From Jejuia sp047345485 (GTDB lineage Bacteria > Bacteroidota > Bacteroidia > Flavobacteriales > Flavobacteriaceae): a stretch of 64,000 nucleotides of DNA. The translations under genes were made by a program, and so were the position numbers. The notes under the pieces are model-generated. The model saw only the letters and a program-made list of their open reading frames with translations, searched no databases and was not told where the DNA came from. Where the stretch lies: NCBI RefSeq assembly GCF_047345485.1, contig NZ_JBLFEN010000004.1:310001-374000 (forward strand), read 5' to 3'. The stretch's first letter is position 1. Every line of letters starts with the position of its first letter. This document shows positions 42,889 to 51,940 of the stretch, in pieces.

Positions 42889-44424
42889 ATGCTTAAAAAA
42901 GTTTATGCAAGTGCTGTGTTTGGTGTAGAAGCCTCCACTGTAACTGTAGAGGTTAATGTAGATAAAGGCGTGGGCTATCATTTAGTAGGATTGCCAGATA
43001 ATGCTATAAAAGAAAGTAATTTTAGAATTGCCGCTGCGCTTCAAAATAACGGCTATAGAATTCCAGGAAAAAAAATAATCATTAATATGTCTCCAGCAGA
43101 TTTGCGAAAGGAGGGAAGTGCCTACGATTTAACCTTGGCAATAGGTATTCTGGCCTCAACCAATCAAATTAAAGCTGACAATTTAGACCACTATTTAATT
43201 ATGGGCGAACTCTCTTTAGATGGCAGTTTGCAACCCATAAAAGGCGCATTACCTATAGCTGTAAAGGCAAGGGAAGAAGGTTATAAAGGCTTTATTTTGC
43301 CAATACAAAATGCTAAAGAAGCCGCTATTGTTGATAACCTAGAGGTGTACGGTATAGAAAATATTAAGCAGGTTATTAATTTTTTTGATAAAAACGAACC
43401 TCTAGAACAAACCATAATTGATACAAGAAAAGAGTTTGAGAAAAACTTAGATTTCCCTGAGTTTGATTTTGCTGATGTAAAAGGGCAAGAAGGTATTAAA
43501 CGTTGTATGGAAATTGCAGCAGCTGGCGGCCATAATATTATTTTAATTGGACCTCCAGGAGCAGGTAAAACCATGTTGGCAAAACGCTTACCGAGTATTT
43601 TACCACCAATGACTTTGCATGAAGCTTTAGAAACCACAAAGATTCATTCCGTTGTGGGGCGTGTAAAAGATACAGGATTGATGGCACAACGGCCTTTTCG
43701 AAGTCCGCATCATACTATCAGTAACGTAGCCTTAGTTGGTGGTGGCAGTTATCCGCAACCTGGAGAGATTTCATTGTCGCATAACGGGGTGTTGTTTTTA
43801 GATGAATTACCAGAATTTAAGCGTGAGGTTTTAGAAGTAATGCGTCAACCTTTAGAAGATAGAGAAGTAACGATTTCTAGGGCAAAATTTACGGTAACTT
43901 ATCCATCATCGTTTATGTTGGTGGCGAGTATGAACCCAAGTCCGGGAGGTTATTTTAACGATCCTGATGCACCTGTAACGTCTAGTCCTGCGGAAATGCA
44001 ACGCTATTTGGGTAAAATTTCTGGTCCGTTATTAGACAGGATTGATATCCATATTGAAGTGACACCAGTACCTTTTGATAAGTTAAGTGATGATAGAAAA
44101 GGAGAATCTTCCGTGGATATTAGAAAACGCGTTACCCAAGCTAGAGCATTACAAACCCAACGTTTTGCAGATTCTGATGTTGTACATTACAATGCGCAAA
44201 TGAATGTAAAGCAAATTAGAAAACATTGTGTGTTGGATGATGCCTCTAAAGCATTATTGAAAACCGCTATGGAACGCTTGAATTTATCAGCCAGGGCTTA
44301 TGATAGGATTTTGAAAGTATCTAGAACGATAGCTGATTTGGAAGGTACTCAAGATGTAAATGGCTCTCATATTAGTGAAGCGATACAGTATCGTAGTTTG
44401 GATCGTGAAGGGTGGTTGGGTTGA
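42889..44424 (+). CDS. YifB/ComM-family AAA+ ATPase (Mg-chelatase-like)
   Basis: A 511-residue AAA+ helicase-like protein. The N-terminal ChlI-type S5 fold domain (VYASAVFGVEASTVTVEVNV, then YHLVGLPDNAIKESNFRIAA and KIIINMSPADLRKEGSAYDL) precedes the ATPase core with Walker A GPPGAGKTM near residue 221, FRSPHHTIS and Walker B-type LFLDELPEF. The C-terminus carries MLxxx-type SARAYDRILKVSRTIADLEG. The family (ComM in Haemophilus/Vibrio) promotes branch migration during natural transformation and recombination. It is complete and alone; a palindrome follows the stop. Confidence 0.93.
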   Translation: MLKKVYASAVFGVEASTVTVEVNVDKGVGYHLVGLPDNAIKESNFRIAAALQNNGYRIPGKKIIINMSPADLRKEGSAYDLTLAIGILASTNQIKADNLDHYLIMGELSLDGSLQPIKGALPIAVKAREEGYKGFILPIQNAKEAAIVDNLEVYGIENIKQVINFFDKNEPLEQTIIDTRKEFEKNLDFPEFDFADVKGQEGIKRCMEIAAAGGHNIILIGPPGAGKTMLAKRLPSILPPMTLHEALETTKIHSVVGRVKDTGLMAQRPFRSPHHTISNVALVGGGSYPQPGEISLSHNGVLFLDELPEFKREVLEVMRQPLEDREVTISRAKFTVTYPSSFMLVASMNPSPGGYFNDPDAPVTSSPAEMQRYLGKISGPLLDRIDIHIEVTPVPFDKLSDDRKGESSVDIRKRVTQARALQTQRFADSDVVHYNAQMNVKQIRKHCVLDDASKALLKTAMERLNLSARAYDRILKVSRTIADLEGTQDVNGSHISEAIQYRSLDREGWLG

Positions 44425-44427
44425 CAA

Positions 44428-44447
44428 ATTCCTGCGGAGGCAGGAAT
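44428..44447. repeat. Palindrome after yifB-like gene
   Basis: Perfect 8-bp stem ATTCCTGC / GCAGGAAT around GGAG, three bases past the stop. It could end transcription or be a short dispersed palindrome; no T run follows. Confidence 0.5.
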
Positions 44448-44477
44448 CTTATTAATAAAGGTTATTAACCAATCTTT

Positions 44478-44511
44478 GACGCCACTAGTCACAGACTAGC
44501 GGTAGCGGGGG
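44478..44511 (+). repeat. Hairpin repeat, left copy, flanking the 343-aa gene
   Basis: GACGCCACTAGTCACAGACT continues to AGCGGTAGCGGGGG. The stem is CTAGTC / GACTAG. An inverted copy lies at 45746-45779, where the stem has changed on both sides to CTAAGC / GCTTAG while the flanks CGCCACTA and TAGCGGTAGCGG are kept. A second small hairpin (TAGTCACTGACTA) follows at 44527-44539. Confidence 0.6.
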
Positions 44512-44635
44512 AGTAAGTAAAAGTAATTAGTCACTGACTAGTAACTTTTATTTCTTATTAAATCAACCATACTAGCTCTGTTGACACTATGGACAAGGTA
44601 TTAACTGTCAGGGTATTAATAAAATACTACTACTT

Positions 44636-45667
44636 TTAGTTGTAGAGAGGACTCTTAGTTCTTAAGCTTTGTAGGTTTTTACAAAATTTAGATATATAAT
44701 CAGAACGTTTTTTTGATGTTTTATATACTTTTCCTTTTTCAGAGTATTCATATGTCTTTTCCCAATCCTTCATTAAAAAGTATGCTATTGCCATATTATT
44801 ATATAGTCCGCCGATAATTTTATCATTAATTTTAGCTTTTTTAGTATTTGGCTCGTATTCTGCTATAGCATTCTGCCAAATATTAATGCAATTTTTAATT
44901 TTTTGTTTAGATTTTTCGTCTTTGATAAAAAGCTTTCTAGTGTTTTTTGTTATTGTTTTAATAGAATCGAAGGCCTGTTGTAGATTTGAATAATCGTATT
45001 TTTTCCCTTTACCCATTGTAATTTTGAAGCTGACATTTTTAACAGTATAACCATATTTTTCACTAATCATATCTGAAAAATCAAGAATTCTTTTGTCTAG
45101 CATATTTCGGTACATGCCAAATGCCTTCTTTTTACCATCTCGTTTTAATATTTTAGCTGCTAACCCTATTTGTTCCATTGCACCTGTATCATAAATTTGT
45201 TCTGAAACAAAATCTTTTTGAACAATTATGTCTTTGCCGTTTAAAACATCACGCATCAAAATATCTGATTTAATTGATGAAGTTATGATTAACTGTTCAG
45301 CTGGGACTTCAACTCGTTCACCATCTTTTTTAACAGTTGTGGTAGTTTTATTGATTTCCGATTTGTATTTAGCTGAGTGAAAATTCATTTTTAAAAGAAC
45401 ATGTGCTTTGGTCGATTCTTCAGTTTTAGTATAACCGTTAAATCTAAGCTTTATATTTTTAATCTTCTTGATTGTAAAACCATTAATATCAGCTATTTCA
45501 GGTATAGTATTAAGAATCTCAGTATAATAGGTTTTTACGTTTTTTGGAAGTGGATCTGTTGGTGGTTTAACATATTTAATACTTATATTTTTATAGCTAG
45601 GTTTTTGTGCCGATATACTTAAAAAAACAAAAAGCAAAGAATAAATAAAAAGAAAATATTTTATCAT
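44636..45667 (-). CDS. Exported protein of unknown function with a TPR-like C-terminus
   Basis: A 343-residue protein with a signal peptide (MIKYFLFIYSLLFVFLSISA, ending in AQ). The middle has Lys-rich beta-type stretches with no recognised domain (for example NGFTIKKIKNIKLRFNGYTK), and the C-terminus shows one or two helix-turn-helix repeats of the TPR type (IIGGLYNNMAIAYFLMKDWEKTYEYSEKGKVY, positions about 284-316). No family recognised. It is flanked on both sides by inverted copies of a hairpin repeat, so it may have been acquired or inverted as a cassette. Codon use is AT-rich like its neighbours. Confidence 0.75.
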   Translation of the reverse strand: MIKYFLFIYSLLFVFLSISAQKPSYKNISIKYVKPPTDPLPKNVKTYYTEILNTIPEIADINGFTIKKIKNIKLRFNGYTKTEESTKAHVLLKMNFHSAKYKSEINKTTTTVKKDGERVEVPAEQLIITSSIKSDILMRDVLNGKDIIVQKDFVSEQIYDTGAMEQIGLAAKILKRDGKKKAFGMYRNMLDKRILDFSDMISEKYGYTVKNVSFKITMGKGKKYDYSNLQQAFDSIKTITKNTRKLFIKDEKSKQKIKNCINIWQNAIAEYEPNTKKAKINDKIIGGLYNNMAIAYFLMKDWEKTYEYSEKGKVYKTSKKRSDYISKFCKNLQSLRTKSPLYN

Positions 45668-45745
45668 AATTACAAAAAAATATAGTTAATAACATTCCAA
45701 ATATATGATAAATAATAATTTAATATGATTTATATTTGAATTTAG

Positions 45746-45779
45746 CCTCCGCTACCGCTAAGCTCCGCTTAGTGGCGAC
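45746..45779 (-). repeat. Hairpin repeat, right copy (inverted)
   Basis: CCTCCGCTACCGCTAAGCTC runs on to CGCTTAGTGGCGAC, the inverted, covarying counterpart of 44478-44511. It sits 79 bp upstream of the start of the 343-aa gene. Confidence 0.6.
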
Positions 45780-46200
45780 AAGAGTGATTTTTTCTGTTTC
45801 CAGTTGAGAAGTATGTAGAAATACTCCTTACCAAAGTAGAAATTTTGTAAAAATAAATTAATGAAGCTACGAACGAGACGTTCGCGATAGGTAGGAATAT
45901 TCTAAAATTAATTTAAAATAGTTTATGACTAGTGTTGATTTGAGTGGTAAAAACTAAGTTGAAATTTACCAGATACAACTTTTTTTCAAAGAGTTGGCAA
46001 ACCAACCCGAACCATTACGTTTAAATCCATAGCCAGAAACGTAAACTTAGAGTTAGAATGCATCGATAGCGTTCAGCACAGACTTCCCCGACGAAGTCAA
46101 GATTGAGTATTGAAATACTTATATTTTCGAATATTTTTTTTGAAATAAAAATCAATGCGTAAAGCCAGTCTCGACCTTAGGAGGTTAGCCATTAAAAACA
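45780..46200. other. GC-richer non-coding island between the 343-aa and MORN genes
   Basis: No gene is supported in this stretch. It is richer in G+C than the surrounding spacers (AACGAGACGTTCGCGATAGG, GGCAAACCAACCCGAACC, GACTTCCCCGACGAAGTC). The last has a self-complementary part, GACTTCcccGACGAAGTC. On the minus strand, 46046-45966 reads a short protein-like frame (VYVSGYGFKRNGSGWFANSL and 6 more residues before TAA) with a stop immediately upstream; this may be the end of a decayed gene. Confidence 0.35.
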
Positions 46201-46238
46201 GGCTTCCCACTCTTTAAAGTGCTATTACATAAATAACT

Positions 46239-46691
46239 TTACATAATCCGCTCATCGGCATCCCAAACACCAGAGTCTGTAATATCTCCTGTAGCACTAA
46301 AAATTTTGCCTTTACCATTTTTAAGGTTTTCTTTCCATTTACCACTCCATTTTGTGCCATCTTGTAAAATAAGAGAGCCTTTACCATGGCGTTTGCTTCT
46401 TTTAAAAGCCCCTTCGTAACGCATACCACTTGGAAATATATAAGTGCCACGTCCGGAGATATATTTTCCGTTTAAGTTTCCAGAATACGATGCGCCATCT
46501 GGCCAAAAAATATTGCCTTTAACGTATTTGCCTTGTTGAATTTCTACATCAAAACTAACGCCTTCTAGTTGAAATTTATACCAACCATCAGTCAGTAGTT
46601 GTAAATCATTATTTGTAGGTAAAGTATTAATATTTTGAGCTGAAACAGTTCCAAAAGTGATAAGTGATATGATAAAAAGTAGTGTTTTCAT
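46239..46691 (-). CDS. Exported MORN-repeat protein
   Basis: A 150-residue protein with a signal peptide (MKTLLFIISLITFGTVSAQ) followed by MORN-type repeats: GNIFWPDGASYSGNLNGKYI, SGRGTYIFPSGMRYEGAFKR, HGKGSLILQDGTKWSGKWKE and NGKGKIF. MORN repeats form a beta-strand platform that binds phospholipid or protein partners. The repeat pattern is regular with about four units. Its role in bacteria is not known. It is single, with a noncoding spacer on either side. Confidence 0.85.
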   Translation of the reverse strand: MKTLLFIISLITFGTVSAQNINTLPTNNDLQLLTDGWYKFQLEGVSFDVEIQQGKYVKGNIFWPDGASYSGNLNGKYISGRGTYIFPSGMRYEGAFKRSKRHGKGSLILQDGTKWSGKWKENLKNGKGKIFSATGDITDSGVWDADERIM

Positions 46692-46904
46692 AATATAAGT
46701 TTTTTATTTAGGTCGTTACCTTTTTGTAAAAACTTACAGAATGGTTAGTAGATTATTTTTATAATGATGGTTTTGAAACGCAGGATTTTTGATTGTGTTT
46801 ACTAAAAGAAACGACAGAATTGCTAAGTGTTTTAAGTTACTGTTTTAAAGATAGTTTAGGTATGTAAAGTGGAGATATACGCTTTTTGATAATACTAAAT
46901 TACA

Positions 46905-47417
46905 CTAATAATTAGTTAACTCGTAACTAGAAACCTTGCCATTTGTAATGGTAATATGATATAGGTTTCCATAGTCGTTTTCATTTATATCCGCATACAC
47001 ATCACTCTTAATTATCGCATTTACCAATTTTGGAATAGTGTTGCTATGACCAACAATTAGAATGTTGTTATTAGAGGTTACTAATGTTTTAGCCTTAAGT
47101 GTAAAGGGTTTATAAATTGTAACTTCAAGGTTGTTTTTAAGTGCTGTTGGTTTAGCTGTCTGTAAGGTCCTGTTATAGTTCGTAGCATATACAGCTTGCA
47201 GTGGAAAAGCACTTAAAATAGTACTTAATTGTGCCGCACGTAACATACCTTCTGGTGTTAATTTTGGATTATGGTCCTCAGGATTTGTTGTGTCTTTTTC
47301 AGCATGCCTTACTAGATATAGATGATTGCTAGTAGTTTTAACTTCTGTGTGTTTATCTGTATTATTTTTACAAGACAATAGAGAAGAAAAAATAAAAAGA
47401 AGTAAGTATTTTTTCAT
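46905..47417 (-). CDS. Histidine phosphatase superfamily lipoprotein (SixA/PGM-like)
   Basis: A 170-residue probable lipoprotein (lipobox LLSC, Cys16) with a histidine-phosphatase fold. The catalytic motif is LYLVRHAEKD (R37, H38), followed by the second Arg in ATNYNRTLQTAKPT (R83) and the second His in ILIVGHSNTIPK (H124). It lacks the long C-terminal part of metabolic phosphoglycerate mutases, like SixA. Because it is exported, it is likely to act on phosphorylated substrates outside the cytoplasm. It is divergent from the DUF2891 gene 59 bp away. Confidence 0.87.
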   Translation of the reverse strand: MKKYLLLFIFSSLLSCKNNTDKHTEVKTTSNHLYLVRHAEKDTTNPEDHNPKLTPEGMLRAAQLSTILSAFPLQAVYATNYNRTLQTAKPTALKNNLEVTIYKPFTLKAKTLVTSNNNILIVGHSNTIPKLVNAIIKSDVYADINENDYGNLYHITITNGKVSSYELTNY

Positions 47418-47476
47418 TATGTAGCTAAATGTTAATTCATAACTAATTTAAGGCTATTATTTTATATTTTTATGGA

Positions 47477-48589
47477 ATGAAAAAAATTATAATAGTTTTA
47501 GTTGGTTTGGTTGCCCTTAATTGTAACACTTCAAAAGAAGAAAAAAAGACACCTGAACACGTAAAAGCTATAGAAATTGTTTCGGCGCCTATTTTAAATA
47601 TAGAACAAGCACAAAAATTGGCCGACTTACCTTTGCATTGTATGAATATCGAATACCCAAACCGCTTATCGCAAACTTTGGGTAGTGCTAAAGATTTAAA
47701 ACCACCCACTGTTTTGCACCCTGCATTTTATGGATGTTTCGATTGGCATTCTTCGGTTCATGGGCATTGGAGTTTGGTGAGCCTTTTAAAATCATTTCCA
47801 AATATAGAAGGAGCAGCGACGATTAAAGAACGCTTACTCAGTAATATTTCTAAAGAAAATATAGAAGCTGAGGTAGCTTATTTTAAAGGAAAACACAATA
47901 CATCTTACGAGCGTACCTATGGTTGGGCTTGGTTACTAAAACTAGCGGAAGCATTACATAGTTGGGAGGATGCTACCGCAAGACAATTAGAGCGTAATTT
48001 ACAACCGCTAACCGATTTAATTGTTGAAAAATATATTGCGTTTTTGCCTAAGCTTAACTATCCACAGCGCGTGGGCACGCATACCAATACTGCTTTTGGA
48101 TTATCGTTTGCTTATGATTATGCCGAAACTTTAGGAGATGACAACTTAAAAAATGCAATTAAAAAAAGAGCCTTGTTTTTTTTTACTGATGACGCACAAT
48201 GCCGAATAGGTTGGGAACCTAGTGGTAGTGATTTTTTATCTCCATGTTTAGAAGAAGCGGCGCTAATGAAACGTTTATTGCCACTAGAAGATTATAAAAT
48301 ATGGCTTGATAAATTTTTACCACAATTAAAACAAAAAGATTTTAATATTGAGGTGGGTATTGTATCTGATAGAACCGATGGACACTTGGTGCATTTAGAT
48401 GGTGTAAATTTTTCGCGCGCTTGGAATTTTTATAAAATAGCCGAGGGATTACCAGAATACGCGCATCTTAAAAATATAGGCCACCAGCATATTAAATATT
48501 CCTTACCAAGTATTTTTGGTGATAGTTATGAAGGCGGACATTGGTTAGGTAGTTTTGCTATTTATGCACTAAACGCTTCTAAATTATAA
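47477..48589 (+). CDS. DUF2891 family lipoprotein
   Basis: A 370-residue probable lipoprotein (lipobox ALNC, Cys16). The body matches the DUF2891 pattern: LPLHCMNIEYPNRLSQTLGS, HPAFYGCFDWHSSVHGHWSL, RVGTHTNTAFGLSFAYDYAE, WEPSGSDFLSPCLEEAALM and NFSRAWNFYKIAEGL. It is a six-hairpin-like, alpha/alpha toroid family with no established activity, though the conserved acids and histidines suggest a carbohydrate-active or hydrolase function (inference). It is followed after 82 bp by the tricorn-like protease gene. Confidence 0.87.
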   Translation: MKKIIIVLVGLVALNCNTSKEEKKTPEHVKAIEIVSAPILNIEQAQKLADLPLHCMNIEYPNRLSQTLGSAKDLKPPTVLHPAFYGCFDWHSSVHGHWSLVSLLKSFPNIEGAATIKERLLSNISKENIEAEVAYFKGKHNTSYERTYGWAWLLKLAEALHSWEDATARQLERNLQPLTDLIVEKYIAFLPKLNYPQRVGTHTNTAFGLSFAYDYAETLGDDNLKNAIKKRALFFFTDDAQCRIGWEPSGSDFLSPCLEEAALMKRLLPLEDYKIWLDKFLPQLKQKDFNIEVGIVSDRTDGHLVHLDGVNFSRAWNFYKIAEGLPEYAHLKNIGHQHIKYSLPSIFGDSYEGGHWLGSFAIYALNASKL

Positions 48590-48671
48590 TCGGTTTTTGT
48601 TAAACAAACTTTAATTTGTTTAAATACTACTGGTATTAGTTTTATTTTTAGGGCTATAACTAACATAACCC

Positions 48672-51600
48672 ATGAAAATGAAATTATCATCATCGTTTTA
48701 CGCATTAATAATTCTAGTATTTTCCCTTACAGTTATTGCTCAAAACCCTTTAATTAATTTTCCTGCTATTAGTCCAGACGGACAAATGATAGCCTTTAAT
48801 TATCAAGGTGATATTTGGACAAGCACTATAACAGGACAAAATGCTAAACGGCTCACGGTACACGAGGCTTACGATACTAAACCTGTTTGGAGTGCCGATG
48901 GTGCTTCAATTGCTTTTATAAGTGAGCGTTTTGGTAATAATGATGTGTTTGTAATGCCAGCTTCTGGCGGTATGCCTAAACGTATCACATACCATTCCGC
49001 ATCTGATATAATAACCGATTATACAGCTGATGGTAATATTATATTTTCTACAAGACGAAATTTTGTGCAAGTAGAGCGTGAATTTGAAACGCATATTATT
49101 AGCCAAAATGGAGGCACACCAAAGCGTTATTTGGATGCTACGGGTTATGATGCTGCAATTTCTCCCAACGGTAAGTTTGTGGTTTTTGTAAAAGGCAGTT
49201 GTAGGTTAGAAAGAGAAGCGTACCGTGGGCCTGCTAATAGAGATATTTGGCTTTACACTATTAAAACTGATAGTTATACCAAATTAACGGATTATGATGG
49301 AAACGATTTCTATCCGCAATGGGGAGATGATAACACTATATATTTTCAATCTTCAAGATCTGGTAAGTACAATATTCATAAACTTAGTATAAGCGAGAGT
49401 GGAACAAAGCAGGGTGATATTTCGCAAATCACTAGTTTTTCTGATATGGGTATTTTTTCATTTCAAATCAGTAAAAACGGAAAAGATATTGTAGCTGTTA
49501 AAGGGAACGACGTATTTGTAATTAATGCTATAACTAAAAATCAAAAGGCAGTAAGCATAACTATAAATTCTGATTACAGGTTCGATCCTGTGGTGCATAA
49601 AACATATAGTGGAGATGTTAATGCTATTGCTATTTCTCCAAACGGTGCCTATGCCGCTATAAATATACGTGGAGAATTGTTTGTTCGTGAAACTTCAAAA
49701 GATAAAAAACGCACCGTGAACTTAACAAAATCATCTTATAGAGATACAGATGCTACGTGGTTAAATGATAGTACGTTGCTTTTTATTTCAGATAGAGCAG
49801 GGCAAAAGGATATATATTTAGTAAAATCTGATAATAACAATGAAGGTGATATTTTTAAAACATTAAAGCATAAGGTTGAAAGATTAACTAAAACTTCAGG
49901 TAACGAAGATAATTTGGTACTGTCTCCTGATGGCAAATCGATGGCGTATACTCTTGGAAGAGGGAAATTGGTTGTTGCTAATATTAATAATAAAGGGCAA
50001 CTCTCTAATAAAAAGACACTTTTAGATGGTTGGGCAACAGCAAACGGCGTATCATGGTCTCCAGATTCTAAATGGTTAGCCTACAGTTTAAGTGATTTAG
50101 ATTTTAATGCTGAAATTTATATTCATAAAGCTGATAATAGTACAAAACCTGTAAATATTTCGATGCATCCTAAACAAGATCGCGGACCAGTTTGGAGCCC
50201 CGATGGAAAAAAACTTATGTTTTCTTCTAACAGAAATAATAGTGATTACGATGTGTGGTTTACGTGGTTAACAAAAGCCGATTGGGAAAAAACAACCGAA
50301 GATTGGGAAGAAGCGACGGATGATGAAAAGTTAAAAAAAGAAGAAAAGAAAGCTGATAAAAAAGGAGAAGAAGATAAAAAAGAAAAAACACCTAAAGTAA
50401 AACCGATTACTATAAATTTTGATGATATCCATGAGCGTCAAGTGCAAGTTACGGCATTTACTGGCGGAGAATTTGGTCAGTTATTTTCAAAAGATTCTAA
50501 AACTATTTATTATACTACAGGAAATGGGAGTAGAGGTGATGCAGAAACAACATCAGACTTATTTAAAATAAAATGGAACGGTAAAGATAAAAAGGCGTTA
50601 ACCACTAGTAATGCAAGACCTTCTAATATTACTACCAATAATAAAATATCTAAGCTTTATCTTACTAAAGGCGGTAGCTTATCAAGCTTAAACATGTCAA
50701 ACGATAAAATGGAGTCATTATCATTTTCGGCCAAAATGGATATTGACTATAATGTAGAGTCTCAGCAAATATTTAATGAAGCTTGGAAAGCGATAAACGA
50801 TGGATTTTACGACCCTGATTTTCATGGTCAGAATTGGGAAACTCTAAGAGCAACATATGAGCCTTTAGCTTTAAATGCCTCTACACGTGATGATTTTCAA
50901 ACTATATTTAATTGGATGCTAGGGCAAATTAACGCAAGCCACATGGGGTTATATCGCGTAGAAACAAGAGAAGATGTGCAACGAGAACGCACAGGATTAT
51001 TAGGTATAGAACTAGAACCCTTAGCTAGCGGAAATTTAAAAGTAATATCTGTTGTACCGAGAATGCCAGGAGATAGAAGTGCTAGTCAAATTTTTGTAGG
51101 TGATGTAATTACTGCTGTAAATGGAAACAGCTTAGACAGCTCTACAAATATATATGAGTTTTTAGAAGGTACTGTAAATGAGAAAATATATTTAGAGGTG
51201 AGTCGTAGAGGCGTTTCAAAAGAAATTATTATCCGTCCAAAATCGAGTAACCGAGCAGAGAATTATAATGCTTGGGTTAAAGCAAGAAAGCGATTAACGG
51301 ATACCTATTCAAATGGGAGATTAGGGTATATTCATATTCAAGGCATGAATTGGACAAGCTTTGAGCGTTTTGAGCGCGAGTTAACTGCAGCAGGATTAGG
51401 TAAAGAAGGTATAGTAATAGATGTGCGTTTTAATGGTGGTGGTTGGACTACAGATTATTTAATGGCAGTTTTAAACGTGAAACAACATGCGTATACTGTA
51501 CCAAGAGGTGCAGCAAAAAATTTAAAGAAAGAACAAATAAAATTCGTTAACCATTACCCGTATAGCGAGCGTTTACCATTGGCATCGTGGACAAAACCAT

Positions 51601-51917
51601 CCATAGCACTTTGTAACCAAAATAGTTATTCTAACGCTGAGATATTTTCTCATGCGTATAAAACTTTAAATCTTGGTACTTTGGTTGGTACACCCACGTT
51701 TGGTGCAGTAATTTCTACTGGCGGTACGGGTTTAATAGATGGCTCTTATGTAAGAATGCCGTTTAGGGGTTGGTATGTAAAAGCAACACAATCTAATATG
51801 GAATTGGGGCCAGCAGTTCCAGATATTATAGTGAATAATAATCCAGATGATAAAGCAAAACAACGTGATACGCAGCTTAAAAAAGCGGTAGATGAATTAT
51901 TAAGCCAATTAAAATAG
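48672..51917 (+). CDS. Tricorn-like S41 peptidase with beta-propeller
   Basis: A 1081-residue exported protease (signal MKMKLSSSFYALIILVFSLT VIAQ, about 24 residues). Order of domains: two TolB/WD40-like beta-propellers (about 30-300 and 310-600, with many SPDGKW-type blades), an acidic/Lys-rich linker (about 545-575), a core, a PDZ domain (about 780-860), and the C-terminal S41 domain. The probable nucleophile is Ser987 in QNSYSNAEIF, comparable to the CtpA ASASE site. Tricorn proteases degrade oligopeptides; the exported bacterial form probably acts in the periplasm. Its start could be the first or third codon. NRAMP gene follows 23 bp downstream. Confidence 0.9.
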   Translation: MKMKLSSSFYALIILVFSLTVIAQNPLINFPAISPDGQMIAFNYQGDIWTSTITGQNAKRLTVHEAYDTKPVWSADGASIAFISERFGNNDVFVMPASGGMPKRITYHSASDIITDYTADGNIIFSTRRNFVQVEREFETHIISQNGGTPKRYLDATGYDAAISPNGKFVVFVKGSCRLEREAYRGPANRDIWLYTIKTDSYTKLTDYDGNDFYPQWGDDNTIYFQSSRSGKYNIHKLSISESGTKQGDISQITSFSDMGIFSFQISKNGKDIVAVKGNDVFVINAITKNQKAVSITINSDYRFDPVVHKTYSGDVNAIAISPNGAYAAINIRGELFVRETSKDKKRTVNLTKSSYRDTDATWLNDSTLLFISDRAGQKDIYLVKSDNNNEGDIFKTLKHKVERLTKTSGNEDNLVLSPDGKSMAYTLGRGKLVVANINNKGQLSNKKTLLDGWATANGVSWSPDSKWLAYSLSDLDFNAEIYIHKADNSTKPVNISMHPKQDRGPVWSPDGKKLMFSSNRNNSDYDVWFTWLTKADWEKTTEDWEEATDDEKLKKEEKKADKKGEEDKKEKTPKVKPITINFDDIHERQVQVTAFTGGEFGQLFSKDSKTIYYTTGNGSRGDAETTSDLFKIKWNGKDKKALTTSNARPSNITTNNKISKLYLTKGGSLSSLNMSNDKMESLSFSAKMDIDYNVESQQIFNEAWKAINDGFYDPDFHGQNWETLRATYEPLALNASTRDDFQTIFNWMLGQINASHMGLYRVETREDVQRERTGLLGIELEPLASGNLKVISVVPRMPGDRSASQIFVGDVITAVNGNSLDSSTNIYEFLEGTVNEKIYLEVSRRGVSKEIIIRPKSSNRAENYNAWVKARKRLTDTYSNGRLGYIHIQGMNWTSFERFERELTAAGLGKEGIVIDVRFNGGGWTTDYLMAVLNVKQHAYTVPRGAAKNLKKEQIKFVNHYPYSERLPLASWTKPSIALCNQNSYSNAEIFSHAYKTLNLGTLVGTPTFGAVISTGGTGLIDGSYVRMPFRGWYVKATQSNMELGPAVPDIIVNNNPDDKAKQRDTQLKKAVDELLSQLK

Positions 51918-51940
51918 TATATTGAAGAAACTATTTTAAT

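Noticed and set aside
46214..46450. 78-codon minus-strand open frame overlapping the MORN gene
   Set aside because: It is in another frame of the MORN-repeat gene, whose signal peptide and repeats are clear.
47477..48589. Annotation of the DUF2891 protein as a defined glycosidase
   Set aside because: The toroid-like pattern and conserved acids are suggestive, but no catalytic family could be assigned from sequence alone.
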